From Dromaius novaehollandiae (lineage: Eukaryota > Chordata > Aves > Casuariiformes > Dromaiidae), in contig NC_088098.1 of assembly GCF_036370855.1 (NCBI RefSeq), positions 141,380,721 through 141,444,720 on the forward strand: a stretch of 64,000 bases of DNA, read 5' to 3'. Under the pieces are notes generated by a model. It had not been told where the DNA came from. It saw only the letters and a list, made by a program, of their open reading frames with translations, and ran no database searches. Shown here piece by piece: positions 1 to 9,833 of the stretch. Position numbers and translations under genes: made by a program. How positions within the stretch are numbered: the first letter of the stretch is position 1; each line of letters begins with the position of its first letter.

Positions 1-2929
1 AATTTCTCTTGCAGTAAATTAAGCTGAATACTTAATGTACTGCACCCAGGGGACATAAAGAACAATGATTGCACTCATTAATAGCAACTTTTTATATATT
101 GGAAGATTATTATATTCAGTCTCCGTCATTTCTAAACTAATCAGAGGCAAATTCCTTTAGCTTGTCTTCACATTCAAGTTTTCTGAAATTTTTAACTATT
201 TTGATGGTTTCATTTGGATTTTTTCTAACTAGTCTAGATTTTTCCTAAGTGCCATTGTGAAATCAATGTACAGTAGTCAGCAGAGGCCTTTTCATTGCCA
301 CTTGTGCTCATTAGCTACCTCTTAACGCAACCTTACTCTCTTTTCATTTGCTTGGCTACCTACTAAATTTTGTCCATTTTGAATTATCATTAATATCAAG
401 ACTTTGCATCTGCCATTTGTCTAACTGCAGCTGATGATCATGGCAAATTGCAGAGATCATTTTGAATTCTCACTCTGTCTTCCAAATGGCCTGAGTCCCC
501 TTCCTGGTCGATGTTATTTTTAAGATTTCTTATCCCTTTATTCCACTATCCTGGTTAGTAATGGAAATATTAAACACTACCAGACCTAGAAAAGGAAGTA
601 TATCCATAGTCCTGCAGTAGCTGGACTCTGCTCTGCCAGTTGGCTACTGATATTTACCATTGTAGTAGATCACGTTTGTTTTTAGTTAATTTCATCTAAA
701 TATTTTGCCCTTTGCTTAGGAGAATACTACAATTGCAACAACAACAACAACAACAAAAAATACAACTTGTAGCTTTTACTTCTTCTTTCCTTTGACTCAT
801 CACAAAAGTGAATTAAATTGAGACATAGTGCTTAGAAAATAACCATTTAATCATTGTCTGGGAATATCAATGGGGATCTTCCTTTTAGGCTTGGAGCTTT
901 CTCTAGGCATCTGGGATGTCCCCTCATCTGTATGGATTCTCCAAGAGAAGCCAAAACATTCAGTGCTTGCTTTGCTTACTTCCTAAACCATGCTTCATCA
1001 GGCTATATCCTCAGTGCCGTGCTAGACAAAAAGCTAATAAAGAACTCAGTCCTCAGTCTTTTTCATTCTTCTGTAAAACCTAGGAAGGCACAAAATGCCC
1101 CTTGTAGCATTAACAAACACACTTAATGTTTTTCCTGTATGGAGATTGTTAGTAATATTACAATACTAGGTTGATATTAACTTCTGTAATGAGTATAGCC
1201 AGAAAGATACACTAATTAGAGGAAAGAGTTATCTTAGACTACTTACCAAAATAAGGTGTTGTTGGAAGGAGAGATGTCATCCTTGTCTCCCATTCTGATT
1301 TACATGAGAAGAACTGTTTTTTTGTATGATAGGCCTCTGCAACTATCTCAGCAGCTTCCCTGCATCATAATCCATAAGTAAGCAGAAACTGGATGCCACT
1401 TAGATTCTTTATGATTTTTCCACATGTTACACAGTAAAAGAAAAACAAGCCTACATTTACCTGGGGATTCTGTAATGATTTCTCCAAGATTTATGGGAAA
1501 TTCTGCAACATTTATGAATGGATATTGCCCTTAGGAATATGCTAGCTACATTCAAGGACTTCTGAAATGATTTCTGAGATAGAACCCTTTCCTCTACTAT
1601 GAATCCCTCTCTAGCTTCCCACTTCATTAAGCAGCTGGAATCAGTCTGGATTACCAAGATGCATGTTGGCCCTTTTTTTTTTTTTAGGTTTATCTCAGCA
1701 TCATGCTCCTCTTGAATGAGATGCTGAATTTTTTCTTGTCAGACAGCTTCTAACTAGGCAGTATCTTTTATCACCGTTTCTGACATACCAAATAACCCTG
1801 TGAAAGTAAAGCAGAAGATGATTTCCAGTGGTAGTAAATAAAGTGTATTTTAATACCAGTTCATGACCAAAGGTAACATTTAAAGAAGCTACTTTTGTCA
1901 GGTCAGCTTGCATGCGGTTTTCAAATACATTCTAAGATGTATCTTGTTCTGGATAGACATTTTTTTTGTGGTAGTATTTAAATTACTCATCTGGGTCAAG
2001 CCTTTTTACAATAACAACTATAAATGTAGTTGCTGACTATACAGGTATTAAGTGATTTCCATGTCTTGGGGATAAACTGATTTAGATATTACTTAGCAAA
2101 TCTAAAGAAAGGTGAAAAATAAAACATTATAGGCAATAAACACATATAAACAGTAAACACATATAAAATAAACATATACTCATTGCCACTACAAAAAAAG
2201 ATGTAAAATATTATATCAGAAAAAGTAGCTTTTTACAGCCACTGTGTGGGAGTACAAAAAACTGTGGAAAAATGCAGAGTAATCATGGATATGGATACTA
2301 GAGTCAGTTACCAAACATCCAAGAAAGGCTAATATATTATGGACTCAGGAACATTATGCAGATTATATAGAAGTCTGTTTATTTGTCACAGCTTCTCAGG
2401 GTCACTGACTGGTCTGGTGCCTGACTGAGATCAGCACATAGCTGATGAGGAGTTAATTGAAACTAAATCCAGGTAAGACAGAGGTTATGCCTGCAGGCAG
2501 AAGAAAACCCCTGGGGAGCTTTCCATCATATTCTCCTCTTCATTTGAAGACATATCACACAAATCATCAGAACAGCCTGTAGTTTCTAGACTTCTCTCTG
2601 AACCTGGACTTAAAAATAACAACCTATACAAGAACACCAGGACTAAAAGACTTCTCACTATTTGTTTGGTGATGAAATGACCGTAATTATATATAGCTTC
2701 CTTACCTCATGAATTAATTATCATGATGAAGCTTTCTGATGCCTGAATACAGTAAATACCTACACCCACTGTTCTGCTGTCTGCACTAGCTCCTAATAGC
2801 ACACTGAGTCACATTTAATGTTTCACTTATTATTTTCCAGCCACTGATTAAGCAGGGCCTGGATTACTATGACCTTCAGAATGTAACTACCTGTCTCCAT
2901 GATAAAGGCAGTGAGACATCACATTTTTG
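1..2929. other. Non-coding A+T-rich flank, nothing recognised
   Basis: No exon-like or repeat-family sequence was recognised here. The open frames at 854-1126, 1457-1657 and 1701-1913 are short, have no recognisable motif and look like chance frames. The only local structure is a (CAA)n run at about 736-756 and loosely repeated AAACACATATAAA words near 2138-2170. Confidence 0.6.
736..756. repeat. (CAA)n microsatellite
   Basis: Six to seven CAA units in a row followed by an A run. A simple sequence repeat with no implied function. Confidence 0.9.
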
Positions 2930-3060
2930 GAGATTAGAATGAAATAATAGAATTCACTGCTTGAAAGAACTGAGAAGGACCATAAGGTTCATCACTTTCT
3001 AGTCCGAATGCAAAGCGCAGTGCTTTGAGCTTCCCTATGGTGGAACAAGTTCAAGGGATA
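2930..3060 (-). mobile_element. Decayed CR1 LINE 3' end, antisense
   Basis: Read on the + strand it begins with TAGAAT-type words (AGAATGAAATAATAGAATTC), then a GAAAGAACTGAGAAGGACCAT stretch and a TCTAGTCCGAA stretch. This order matches the reverse complement of an avian CR1 tail, where ATTCTATG repeats are followed by the GGGACCT...TCTAGTCCAAC block. It is very diverged and short, so only the family and orientation are supported. It contains no coding sequence. Confidence 0.6.
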
Positions 3061-6000
3061 TCAATGCTTAAGTAAAAGCTATATAAAAATATCAGATTTA
3101 AAATATGTTAATTTTCTAAAAGAAAATTATGTAAACCTTCCCTGTGGAAAACCAGAATGAAGACTTTTGGTGATATAAATTACTTTTGTGGTAAAAAATT
3201 TTCAAGAGGTCCCAAGAGAATGAAGGGGGAAAAAAAAAAAGGCAAATTCAGGTTCATTCCAAATTTTTTCTTAGTTATCATCTCATTTAAAAACTAGTGT
3301 ATTGCTACACATTTCTTTTTGAGGCATTTATAGCAAAAGCAAAAGGTTAGATCAACATGGCTAGGTTTTCATGCTGTAGACTTCCACGATATTCCAGAAA
3401 TACCATCTGATCTCCCTTTCCACCTTCAACCAAGTGGTTACACTATTAGAACGGGATATGGGAGACCAAGTACAAATCCTGCATTTCTGACTCAGTCTCT
3501 GAAGCCTCTTCCTTCCCTACAGCAACTACCAGCTGGGCTATAGGAGATATTGAGTTGTTTGCCATCTCTTATTTTGAAACTGATTTACTTCATATAAAAT
3601 TATTTACAGTCTAATATTAAAAGAAGTCAATGAGACAGTGAGAAAACTTGGTCAAAAGACATGTTTTGAATTAGGCAAGTTGGGTAGATGAGACTAGATT
3701 GCCTAACTAGATTTTCTAGGGATATTTCTGTTTATCAGCATCATTTAACTCCTACGTGAATGAACTCTGTGTTTTGGAACCACCCTAACAAAATGTTCCA
3801 ATATTTCATTTTTTCCCTTTCATCTTATAGTCATCCAGAACTACTGCTTGAATTCTTCATAACCAGCAGAGTTTCACCTTTTCCAGTATAAACCCTGCCA
3901 ACAAGTTGCTGATCACTCTTCTTAAGAGCTTCTGAGTCTCAGTCCTATTGATTCTTCAAAGAGATTTTCAATACCTTTGAGAATAAGATCTGAAATGCTA
4001 CCTCCACTATTGTTTTTTACTACAGAAGAGGTAAGTTACCCCCCCTCTCCATAGTATGATGACAAAATCAGAAAATGACAGCAAGATTTTGCTTCATTCA
4101 TTTTCCTGCCGTTTTTCCCCTTTGAAAAAAGTGAAGATCATAATGAGTAAGTAGCCAATTTTTACCTTATTTAAAAAGCATTGTCCAGATCATTACATAT
4201 GTTGATTTAGAGGCTCCAGGAACCTACAACAGCTATAAATAGCTTTGAATTTTCTTTATTGGCTGCTCCCAAAGCAGAGTTTTTAAGGAAGGAATATCTC
4301 ACAAGACCAACCACATTTCTTACATACCATGAGAGTCCTTAAGGGAATGGGACAAGAACTTATGGCCATATTTCCACCAGCAACTTTTCAGAAACCTGAG
4401 GAAGTTAATGGACAAGGGAAGAAATGACAGTTTCCAAAATGGAAAGGCAACTCAACTTAAAAGGGGCAATAACAACTTTATCCTCACTGGAATCTGAAGA
4501 AGTCCTGGAAACATTTGTGAATAAAACTCCACACTTTCCCCTAGCAACAGTGGATAAGTGTGGGAAGCATGCCTGGCATATGAAGGCTCTACTGCTTGCT
4601 GCAGCCTTAAGGAGTCAATTAATATTCTTGGAAGTGCTGTGGTGGTTTTTGCCTCTTGTTAGCCTTTTAAACCAGCCTTTAGGTAGGGAAAAAAGAAATA
4701 GGTCTGAGCCATTGCTAGAGATCAAAATTCCAGATTTTTAGGGATGGAGAATGCCCTGGTATGGGAGGGACACTGAATGACATTAGCAGTAGGAAACAGA
4801 GTTTTGTTAAAGCAATTTGTATATAGTAGTTAGTGTTGTAAAGGTTAACAAGCCTGCCTTTAACCACTCTCTCCAGCTATTGCAAGAGTCAGTGTTGAGG
4901 TCATCTGCTTCTATCTCAGTCTCACTGAATCAGTGACCCACAAACTAAACACCTCCTCCAAGGTAAAAAATGCATGAGCTTGTTCTTTAATGCATATCTG
5001 TAGGGTACATGCTCATTTTAAGTCTCTCGGCTACCTATTATTATTATCAAAGATTGCTATAGCTTTCCCCATTAAAAAAAAATTAAAAAAAGAGGAAGAA
5101 GAAAAATCAGACTAGAGTTGAATGCAAAAAACACTTTATTATCTTGACAGAGCAAAGTGTCCTTTTTGCTATTTTGCTTATAAGAGTATAATCATGTGCA
5201 AATGAAAGCATGCAGATAATTAGTGCAGCTCTGATAACATTCCAATTTATTGGGAGAGTAAAGTCTCACTGAATGACCTGGGAACACCCACACAAGAGAC
5301 CGAGTTTGAAAGGTTTAGGGCAGTTCTTGTGTTGAAACTGTTTACATTGATTCCACGGTGTCAAGCATCCCAACCACTCTGTCAATTCTTCCATTCACCA
5401 ACTCATTCTTTTGAGTAATCATATCAAGTATATAAGTGCAGTGAACAATCATTAAATAATTTTGTGCAGTGCTTAAAGAAGACTGTGTGTCTTTACAAAC
5501 CTTTATGTCCTCAGGTCCTGATATTTTCAAGAGAGGCTGCTGCTGTTTCAAAGTCACTGGCTTGTTCTTTCTGCCTGACTAAATTCATATGGAGACACTC
5601 ACACACACAGTAAAACTCCTTTCTTAGGACAAAACAACAACAGGAAAAAAAACTTATGTTCAAATACCTTAAAACCCAAGTAGCACACAAAGCTCATTTC
5701 ATTTTGACACAAAGAAAGCCATCATGCTAAGTCAACTGAAGTATAAAATTATTAGTGCCATTTTCTGCTGGCTCTAGGTAAATAGTAATGATCTACCTTT
5801 GAACTTAAACCTTGCCCTATTTATATTTGCTAATGGTAAAGATCACAATTGACTTAAATATAGATACTTTGGGTGCCAGAATTTAGTAGCTGAGAGTGCT
5901 ATTTAACACAGCATCAAAACTGAACTGTGCCTGGTCAACTTTGTCACTCCTCCACTCCCTCTTCTGATATTCTCTGTCTTTTTAAGCAAATAAATTTTCA

Positions 6001-6188
6001 TCCAGTTTTGAGGCAAAGTATTTTCCAATTTGTGATGGTCAGTTTTCCAAATAATTTTTAAAAGAAGGAATTCTCTGATCATATCATACACTGAAGATGG
6101 GAGTCAGAACCCAGAAACAACCGTGGGCAATCAGATGAGATATGATCATCAGATTGTTAGTAAATCAAGAGCTTTCTACATTGTAGTG
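3061..6188. other. Non-coding DNA between CR1 relic and provirus
   Basis: No gene or repeat family recognised. The open frame at 4424-4741 (105 codons) has no motif I recognise, no splice context I can defend and ordinary A+T-rich composition, so it is treated as chance. The frames at 5342-5557 and 5903-6091 on the minus strand are treated in the same way. Confidence 0.55.
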
Positions 6189-6192
6189 TAAT
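6189..6192. repeat. 4-bp target-site duplication TAAT, left copy
   Basis: TAAT lies directly before the TG of the 5' LTR, and the same four bases directly follow the CA of the 3' LTR at 13106-13109. A 4-bp duplication is the size made by gammaretroviral-type integrases, which agrees with the class I content inside. It shows that the two LTRs belong to one insertion. Confidence 0.85.
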
Positions 6193-6271
6193 TGTTACAA
6201 GACAACCCTGAGAAGCTCAGAAAGAATGTTTGAAGTAGGTAGATTTGGATAACTTCTATCTTAGGTAGAAT

Positions 6272-6313
6272 TTGCTTAGCATGAGTAGCCGCACACTTGC
6301 TTAGCATAAGTAG
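6272..6313 (+). repeat. Direct repeat in U3 (TTGCTTAGCATRAGTAG x2)
   Basis: The 17-bp units at 6272-6288 and 6297-6313 differ at one base. The 3' LTR has the same pair, with two changes in the first unit. Repeats in upstream U3 are typical of retroviral enhancers; no factor binding is claimed. Confidence 0.75.
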
Positions 6314-6666
6314 CTAAATTTGCTGAAGCCTTAGGCCGCGCTCCTAGTTCGGTAAGAAAAGGCCTCAGAGCTGGTGCAGGCTGGAAAGATAAGGGAGTTA
6401 CAAGCAGTCTGCATTCCTGTGCCCCACTCTCCAGAAGGGAGGATGCCAAGGCTGAGAAATAAGGCCTGTTTGGACGCCAGGACCTTGGGAAGTAAAAAGC
6501 TTCCTCTCACTGTTAAAACAGTGATGATTAAGGGGTCTGGATTATGTCTTCTTCCTCAGGGCCTTGGAAGATAACACCTACTGACCCAGCTGGGGCAGTG
6601 TTAATTAATTGATCAGGACCTTGAGAAGTAGGGGTGGGACCCAGGGAAATGTGAAGAAATCATTAA

Positions 6667-6671
6667 CCAAT
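6667..6671 (+). promoter_or_regulatory. CCAAT box of 5' LTR
   Basis: CCAAT within TTAACCAATCAG, about 75 bp upstream of the TATA box. Conserved in the 3' LTR. A standard proximal promoter element; activity not shown. Confidence 0.6.
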
Positions 6672-6680
6672 CAGTGTGAA

Positions 6681-6733
6681 AGAGGAAGGAAGTCACAAAT
6701 ATGGCAATAAGAGGAAGGAAGTCACAAATATGG
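6681..6733 (+). repeat. 24-bp direct repeat in U3, probable enhancer duplication
   Basis: The 24-bp units at 6681-6704 and 6710-6733 are identical (AGAGGAAGGAAGTCACAAAT then ATGG) and set 29 bp apart, just upstream of the TATA box. The unit contains AGGAAG words of the kind bound by ETS factors (inference). The 3' LTR keeps the same pair at 12879-12902 and 12908-12931, so the duplication predates insertion. Confidence 0.85.
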
Positions 6734-6745
6734 AAAATTTGATTG

Positions 6746-6751
6746 TATAAA
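6746..6751 (+). promoter_or_regulatory. TATA box of 5' LTR
   Basis: TATAAA in GATTGTATAAATGC, unchanged in the 3' LTR at 12944-12949. Transcription would start about 25-30 bp downstream, near 6775, defining the U3/R boundary. Confidence 0.75.
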
Positions 6752-6825
6752 TGCTACCTGAAAAGTTGGGGGGGTGTGCTTGATTTGTGGGAGACCACCG
6801 AGCACCCAGGCTTGCGCAACTCTGA

Positions 6826-6839
6826 AATAAATAAATAAA
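6826..6839 (+). terminator. Polyadenylation signals AATAAA x3 in R (inactive copy in 5' LTR)
   Basis: The run AATAAATAAATAAA holds three overlapping AATAAA hexamers, followed by a GT-rich stretch (GAGTGTGTAAT). The same array in the 3' LTR at 13024-13037 would end the proviral transcript. Confidence 0.75.
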
Positions 6840-6913
6840 TGTCTCTCCTGAGTGTGTAATTATTGGCTCATTGCACACCGGGCAACGAATCCGCTTTTCG
6901 GACAACAGTTTTC

Positions 6914-6931
6914 TGGCGACCCAGGTGGGAC
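6914..6931 (+). other. Primer binding site
   Basis: TGGCGACCCAGGTGGGAC starts six bases after the 5' LTR, at the position where a tRNA 3' end anneals to prime minus-strand DNA. The leading TGG pairs with the CCA tail. The next base implies a G discriminator and an acceptor arm ending in ...GGGTCG, most like an arginine tRNA. I could not check this against the host tRNA set, so the tRNA identity is tentative. Confidence 0.65.
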
Positions 6932-7228
6932 CTCGCTGTAAAGCCTTGCCCGGATCGTCTTGCCAGTTCCGGCGGGGAGACACTGCTCATCGGACTCCAG
7001 CGCGCACCGACCGTTTTGTTCGGGGACTCCGTGAGCACCCTCCCCGGTCGGAACAGGTAAGCGACTCAAAGGTGCAACGCAGTAATTATTAAGAGACATT
7101 GCATAAAGGGTATGATACAAGGGTAATTGGTTGTGGTAACCAAAGGTAAGCTTTGTACACGTTTGGACAGTGACGACTGGAGTGTACGAAAGCGTAATTG
7201 GTAAGAACGTTCTTTTAAGGGTGGTAAT
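6932..7228 (+). other. Proviral leader with splice donor
   Basis: Untranslated leader between PBS and gag. It is more G+C-rich than the flanks and should hold the packaging signal. GAACAG|GTAAGC at 7056/7057 is a near-perfect splice donor for the subgenomic env mRNA; a weaker AAG|GTAAG occurs at about 7145. Overlapping short frames here (for example 6863-7060) are not taken as genes. Confidence 0.6.
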
Positions 7229-7531
7229 ATGGGAACAGGACAATCTGTGGGGGTATCCTCCTGTTCTCCTTTAGGATGCATCCTGAAACATTGGAGGAAG
7301 TTTGGTGGGAATCCTTTAACAAGGAGAAAATTAAAGGAATACTGTACTCAGTGGTGGCCAATGTATAAACTGGAGGATGAGGAAAAACGGCCAGAAATGG
7401 GAACGCTAAACTGTAATACAATCTTGCAACTTATGTTGTTTTGTAGAAGACAGAACAAATGGGATGAGGTCCCATATGTAGATTTGTTCTTCTCTCTGAG
7501 AAATGATCATGAAACTAGAAAAAAAATGTAA
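7229..7531 (+). pseudogene. gag: gag, N-terminal part (matrix), frame-disrupted
   Basis: Matrix region of Gag, which in class I retroviruses binds the inner face of the plasma membrane. The start is chosen because the protein opens M-G-T-G-Q-S, a good N-myristoylation signal after Met removal, and because it is the first in-frame ATG of a long frame after the leader. Tryptophan pairs near residues 22 and 42-43 fit the gammaretroviral matrix pattern. The frame runs to a TAA at 7529-7531, but the rest of gag continues in another frame. The two overlap at an A8 run (7519-7526), so a single-base length change there explains the break. No PPPY or PTAP late motif was noticed. Confidence 0.8.
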
Positions 7532-8765
7532 GCTGTTGATTTCTGATTCAAATGTGTTAATGATGATGGGAAACAAAGAGAAAATGTCTCGGTGTTGCTC
7601 TGCTTGTAGCATTGGGAAAAGATGTTTAAAAGCGGGTGATGAGGAAGAGGATGTACAATTATTGGTCTCTCCTGAAAGAGATCAAGATAGTGTTAATAGC
7701 AGAAATAAGGGAAGTGAGGCATGTAGCCCGATTGCAGGCAGAACTCGGGCTACTCGGGCTCAACAAAATCCCGTGATTCAGGCCCTGCTGCGTCAAGCAG
7801 TCGGACCAGACGGGATGCCTGTGTATGTGAAGGTCCCTTTGTCAACTACAGATTTAATGAATTGGAAGGAGTCTGCCGGGTCGTACCGAGAAAATCCAGA
7901 AAAGATGTATCAATCCTTTAAAATGATAATTGAAAATCATAATCCAGATTGGCAGGATTTACAGGTGCTTTTAAATACTTTGCTTTCACCTGAGGAGAAA
8001 AGAATGGTATTAGATAAAGCTCAAGAGGAAAATGAAAGGCAAAATGCCAGAGACGGACCAGACAGTTTTATGCCGACCCGGGAACCGGGTTGGGATCAAA
8101 ACACAGGGGCAGGCAGGTTAATGACTAAACAGTACCAACAGTTAATACTATATGGGGTAAAGCATGGAGTGCCTAGGCCCAAAAATATTGCAAAACTATA
8201 TCAAATCGCACAGGGTAAGACTGAGGATCCCTCTGCATTTTACGAGCAGTTATGTGAAACTGCCCGAAAATGGACAGACTTGGATCCCGAGGACGAAGCA
8301 AATAAAATAACTTTTACTACATTATTTGTAGGACAATCAGCACCAGATATAAGGAGAAAGCTTCAGAAAGTAGATGGTATGTCGGGGATGTCGATATCGC
8401 AATTAATAGAAATTGCAGATAAGGTGTACAATAATAGGGAAGAAGTGGAGAGAAAGGAAAAACAAAAGGAGAAACTGAAAGATAAGAGGCAAAATGCTGC
8501 AATCTTGGCAGCTGCATTTGCCCAAGCATAAACTCCCTCTCAGGGAAGGAGTTTTCCGAAAGGACAAGGACGTAGAAGAGGGTATAGAGTAAGAGGGAAT
8601 TTGGGAGATGGAATTCCGCTAAGGAGAGATCAGTGTGCAATTTGCAGGGGGAAGGGGCACTGGAAAAATGAGTGCCCGAAGAGACAAACAGATCATTGGA
8701 AACCTCAGTCTGCATCTGTTCCAGAGGCAGATTTGCTCGTGTTCGGTACAGAGGATTCAGACTGA
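7519..8765 (+). pseudogene. gag: gag, p12/capsid/nucleocapsid part with internal stop
   Basis: Continues Gag in the frame of 7503. The capsid core spans roughly 7780-8500. A major-homology-type block (Q-G-x2-E...F) begins at 8211, and a charged K/E-rich stretch follows at about 8430-8490, as in gammaretroviral capsids. A TAA at 8529-8531 interrupts the frame. Beyond it in the same frame is a basic stretch and one CCHC zinc knuckle (C-A-I-C-x4-H-x4-C, 8634-8675), the nucleocapsid. The frame then stops at TGA 8763-8765, which is the natural gag terminator. The TAA must be a later mutation because the knuckle lies after it. Capsid and nucleocapsid build the particle and bind RNA. Confidence 0.88.
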
Positions 8766-8830
8766 CGGGGACCGGGGGTTGAGGAACTGGATTCCCCAGC
8801 CGAACCCCTGGTTTCAGTAAAGCTGGGGAA
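8763..8830 (+). promoter_or_regulatory. gag-pol UGA readthrough signal with H-type pseudoknot
   Basis: Gag ends in TGA (8763-8765) followed by C, and pol continues in the same frame. Five bases later stem 1 pairs 8771-8780 with 8803-8812 (10 bp, one G-U). The loop segment TTCCCCAGC (8792-8800) pairs perfectly with GCTGGGGAA (8822-8830), giving a 9-bp stem 2. Loops are 11, 2 and 9 nt. A stop codon, short spacer and compact pseudoknot is the layout that makes a few percent of ribosomes read through in murine-leukaemia-type viruses. Function here is inferred from position and pairing. Confidence 0.78.
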
Positions 8831-9436
8831 CGAAACAGTTAAATTTTTAGTAGACACTGGAGCAGCATACTCAGTACTAAATAGCTGTAAGGGACCAATG
8901 AGTAAATTCTCTATGCCAGTAATTGGGGCCACGGGAAAGCGAGAGGTCAAACCTTTCTGTCAACCAATTAAATGTGAAATAGGAAATAAAGTGTTAACAC
9001 ATGAATTCTTATACATGCCAGAATGCCCATTACCCCTAATGGGGAGGGATTTACTGAATAAACTGGGGGCACAGATAACCTTTGATCAAAACAAAGTTAA
9101 GGTGCACATTCCACAAAGTAACGCCTGGAAGGCACAAGCATATATGTTGCAGAAAGCACTGGATTCCGAACAGGTGGAGGATGGACCAAGTGAAATTCCC
9201 TCTGAAGTAATGGACGCAGTAATCCCTTTTGTGTGGGCAACGGAGAAACCTGGAAGAGCCAGATGTGCAGAACCGGTAAAGGTGAAATTAAAACAAGGAG
9301 CTAAACCGGTAAGGTGAAAACAGTATCCCATGAAGTTAGAGGCCCGTGTTGGACTGGAGCCTATGATTAATAATTTCTTAAAGTATGGACTGCTGCGAGA
9401 ATGTCAATCCGAGTACAATACTCCAATCCTGCCTGT
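8766..9436 (+). pseudogene. pol: pol: protease and start of reverse transcriptase
   Basis: Read in frame with gag after the TGA. The aspartic protease active site L-V-D-T-G-A lies at 8847-8864 (catalytic Asp codon 8853-8855), and a second typical block (L-M-G-R-D-L-L) follows near 9038-9058. The protease would cut Gag-Pol and works as a dimer. The open frame ends at TGA 9315-9317. In the same frame after it come the first residues of RT (Q-Y-P-M, later N-T-P-I-L-P-V-K-K near 9416-9442), so the TGA is a premature stop at the protease/RT border. RT stops abruptly at an A-rich tract, and the fingers, palm with the catalytic Asp pair, and thumb are missing. Confidence 0.88.
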
Positions 9437-9471
9437 AAAAAAAAAAAAAAAGAAAAAAAAAAAAAAAAAAA
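9437..9471 (+). repeat. A-rich tract at RT deletion junction
   Basis: Thirty-four A and one G (9452) sit where the RT frame breaks off after a VKK motif. The sequence after the tract belongs to the RT connection/RNase H border. Roughly 300 codons of RT are absent relative to the family. Confidence 0.85.
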
Positions 9472-9833
9472 CTACATGAGAGAGGGCACCAGGCTTTGGG
9501 AGTGCTTGTACAGACTTTAGGAAATTGGAAAAGACCTGTGGCTTATTTTTCAAGACAGCTGGATAAAGTGAGTGCAGGGTGGCCAGGATGCCTCAGAGCA
9601 GTTGCAGCTGCTGTGCTGTTAATACAAGAGGCACGAAAATTGACATTGGGACAAAAAGTGACTGTTTATGTGCCACATGCTGTTGCAGCAGTTTTAGAAC
9701 AAAAAGGGCATCACTGGTTATCCCCAAGTAGGATGGTGCAGTACCAGGCAGTGATACTTGAGCAAGAAGATGTAACCATGAAGGTGTATAATACCCTTAA
9801 TCTGGCATCTTTATTACCATTTCATGAAGGGGG
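9472..9833 (+). pseudogene. pol: pol: RT connection and RNase H start
   Basis: The open frame (stop-free to 9894) matches the RT connection region: K-R-P-V-A-Y-F-S near 9529-9552, A-G-W-P-G-C-L-R near 9574-9597, then L-T-L-G-Q and P-H-A-V-A-A-V. After 9833 the matching sequence moves to the frame of 9837. The switch falls at the G5 run 9829-9833, so a single-base length change there is the likely cause. It is downstream of the RT deletion and cannot be translated from the gag-pol start in its present state. Confidence 0.85.

Larger units (their letters stand above)
6193..6907 (+). repeat. 5' LTR (715 bp)
   Basis: It starts TGTTACAAGA and ends GGACAACA (TG...CA) and is matched over its full length by 12391-13105. 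U3 carries two internal direct repeats, a CCAAT box at 6667-6671 and a TATAAA at 6746-6751. Three overlapping AATAAA signals lie at 6826-6839. U3 therefore runs to about 6775, R is short and spans the polyadenylation signal, and U5 ends at 6907. By eye about 14 substitutions and no indels separate the two LTRs. Drives + strand transcription of the provirus. Confidence 0.95.

Noticed and set aside
4424..4741. 105-codon open frame
   Set aside because: No motif, no splice or promoter context, and a length expected by chance in 64 kb.
6863..7243. Overlapping open frames in the proviral leader on both strands
   Set aside because: They straddle the LTR end, PBS and splice donor, so they are by-products of a G+C-richer leader.
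7519..7526. Programmed frameshift at the A8 run in gag
   Set aside because: The run lies inside gag between matrix and capsid, where no known retrovirus shifts frame. The family's gag-pol control is the downstream stop codon. A random one-base indel is simpler.
8529..8531. TAA as the natural end of gag
   Set aside because: The zinc knuckle follows in the same frame, and the TGA at 8763 has the readthrough structure.
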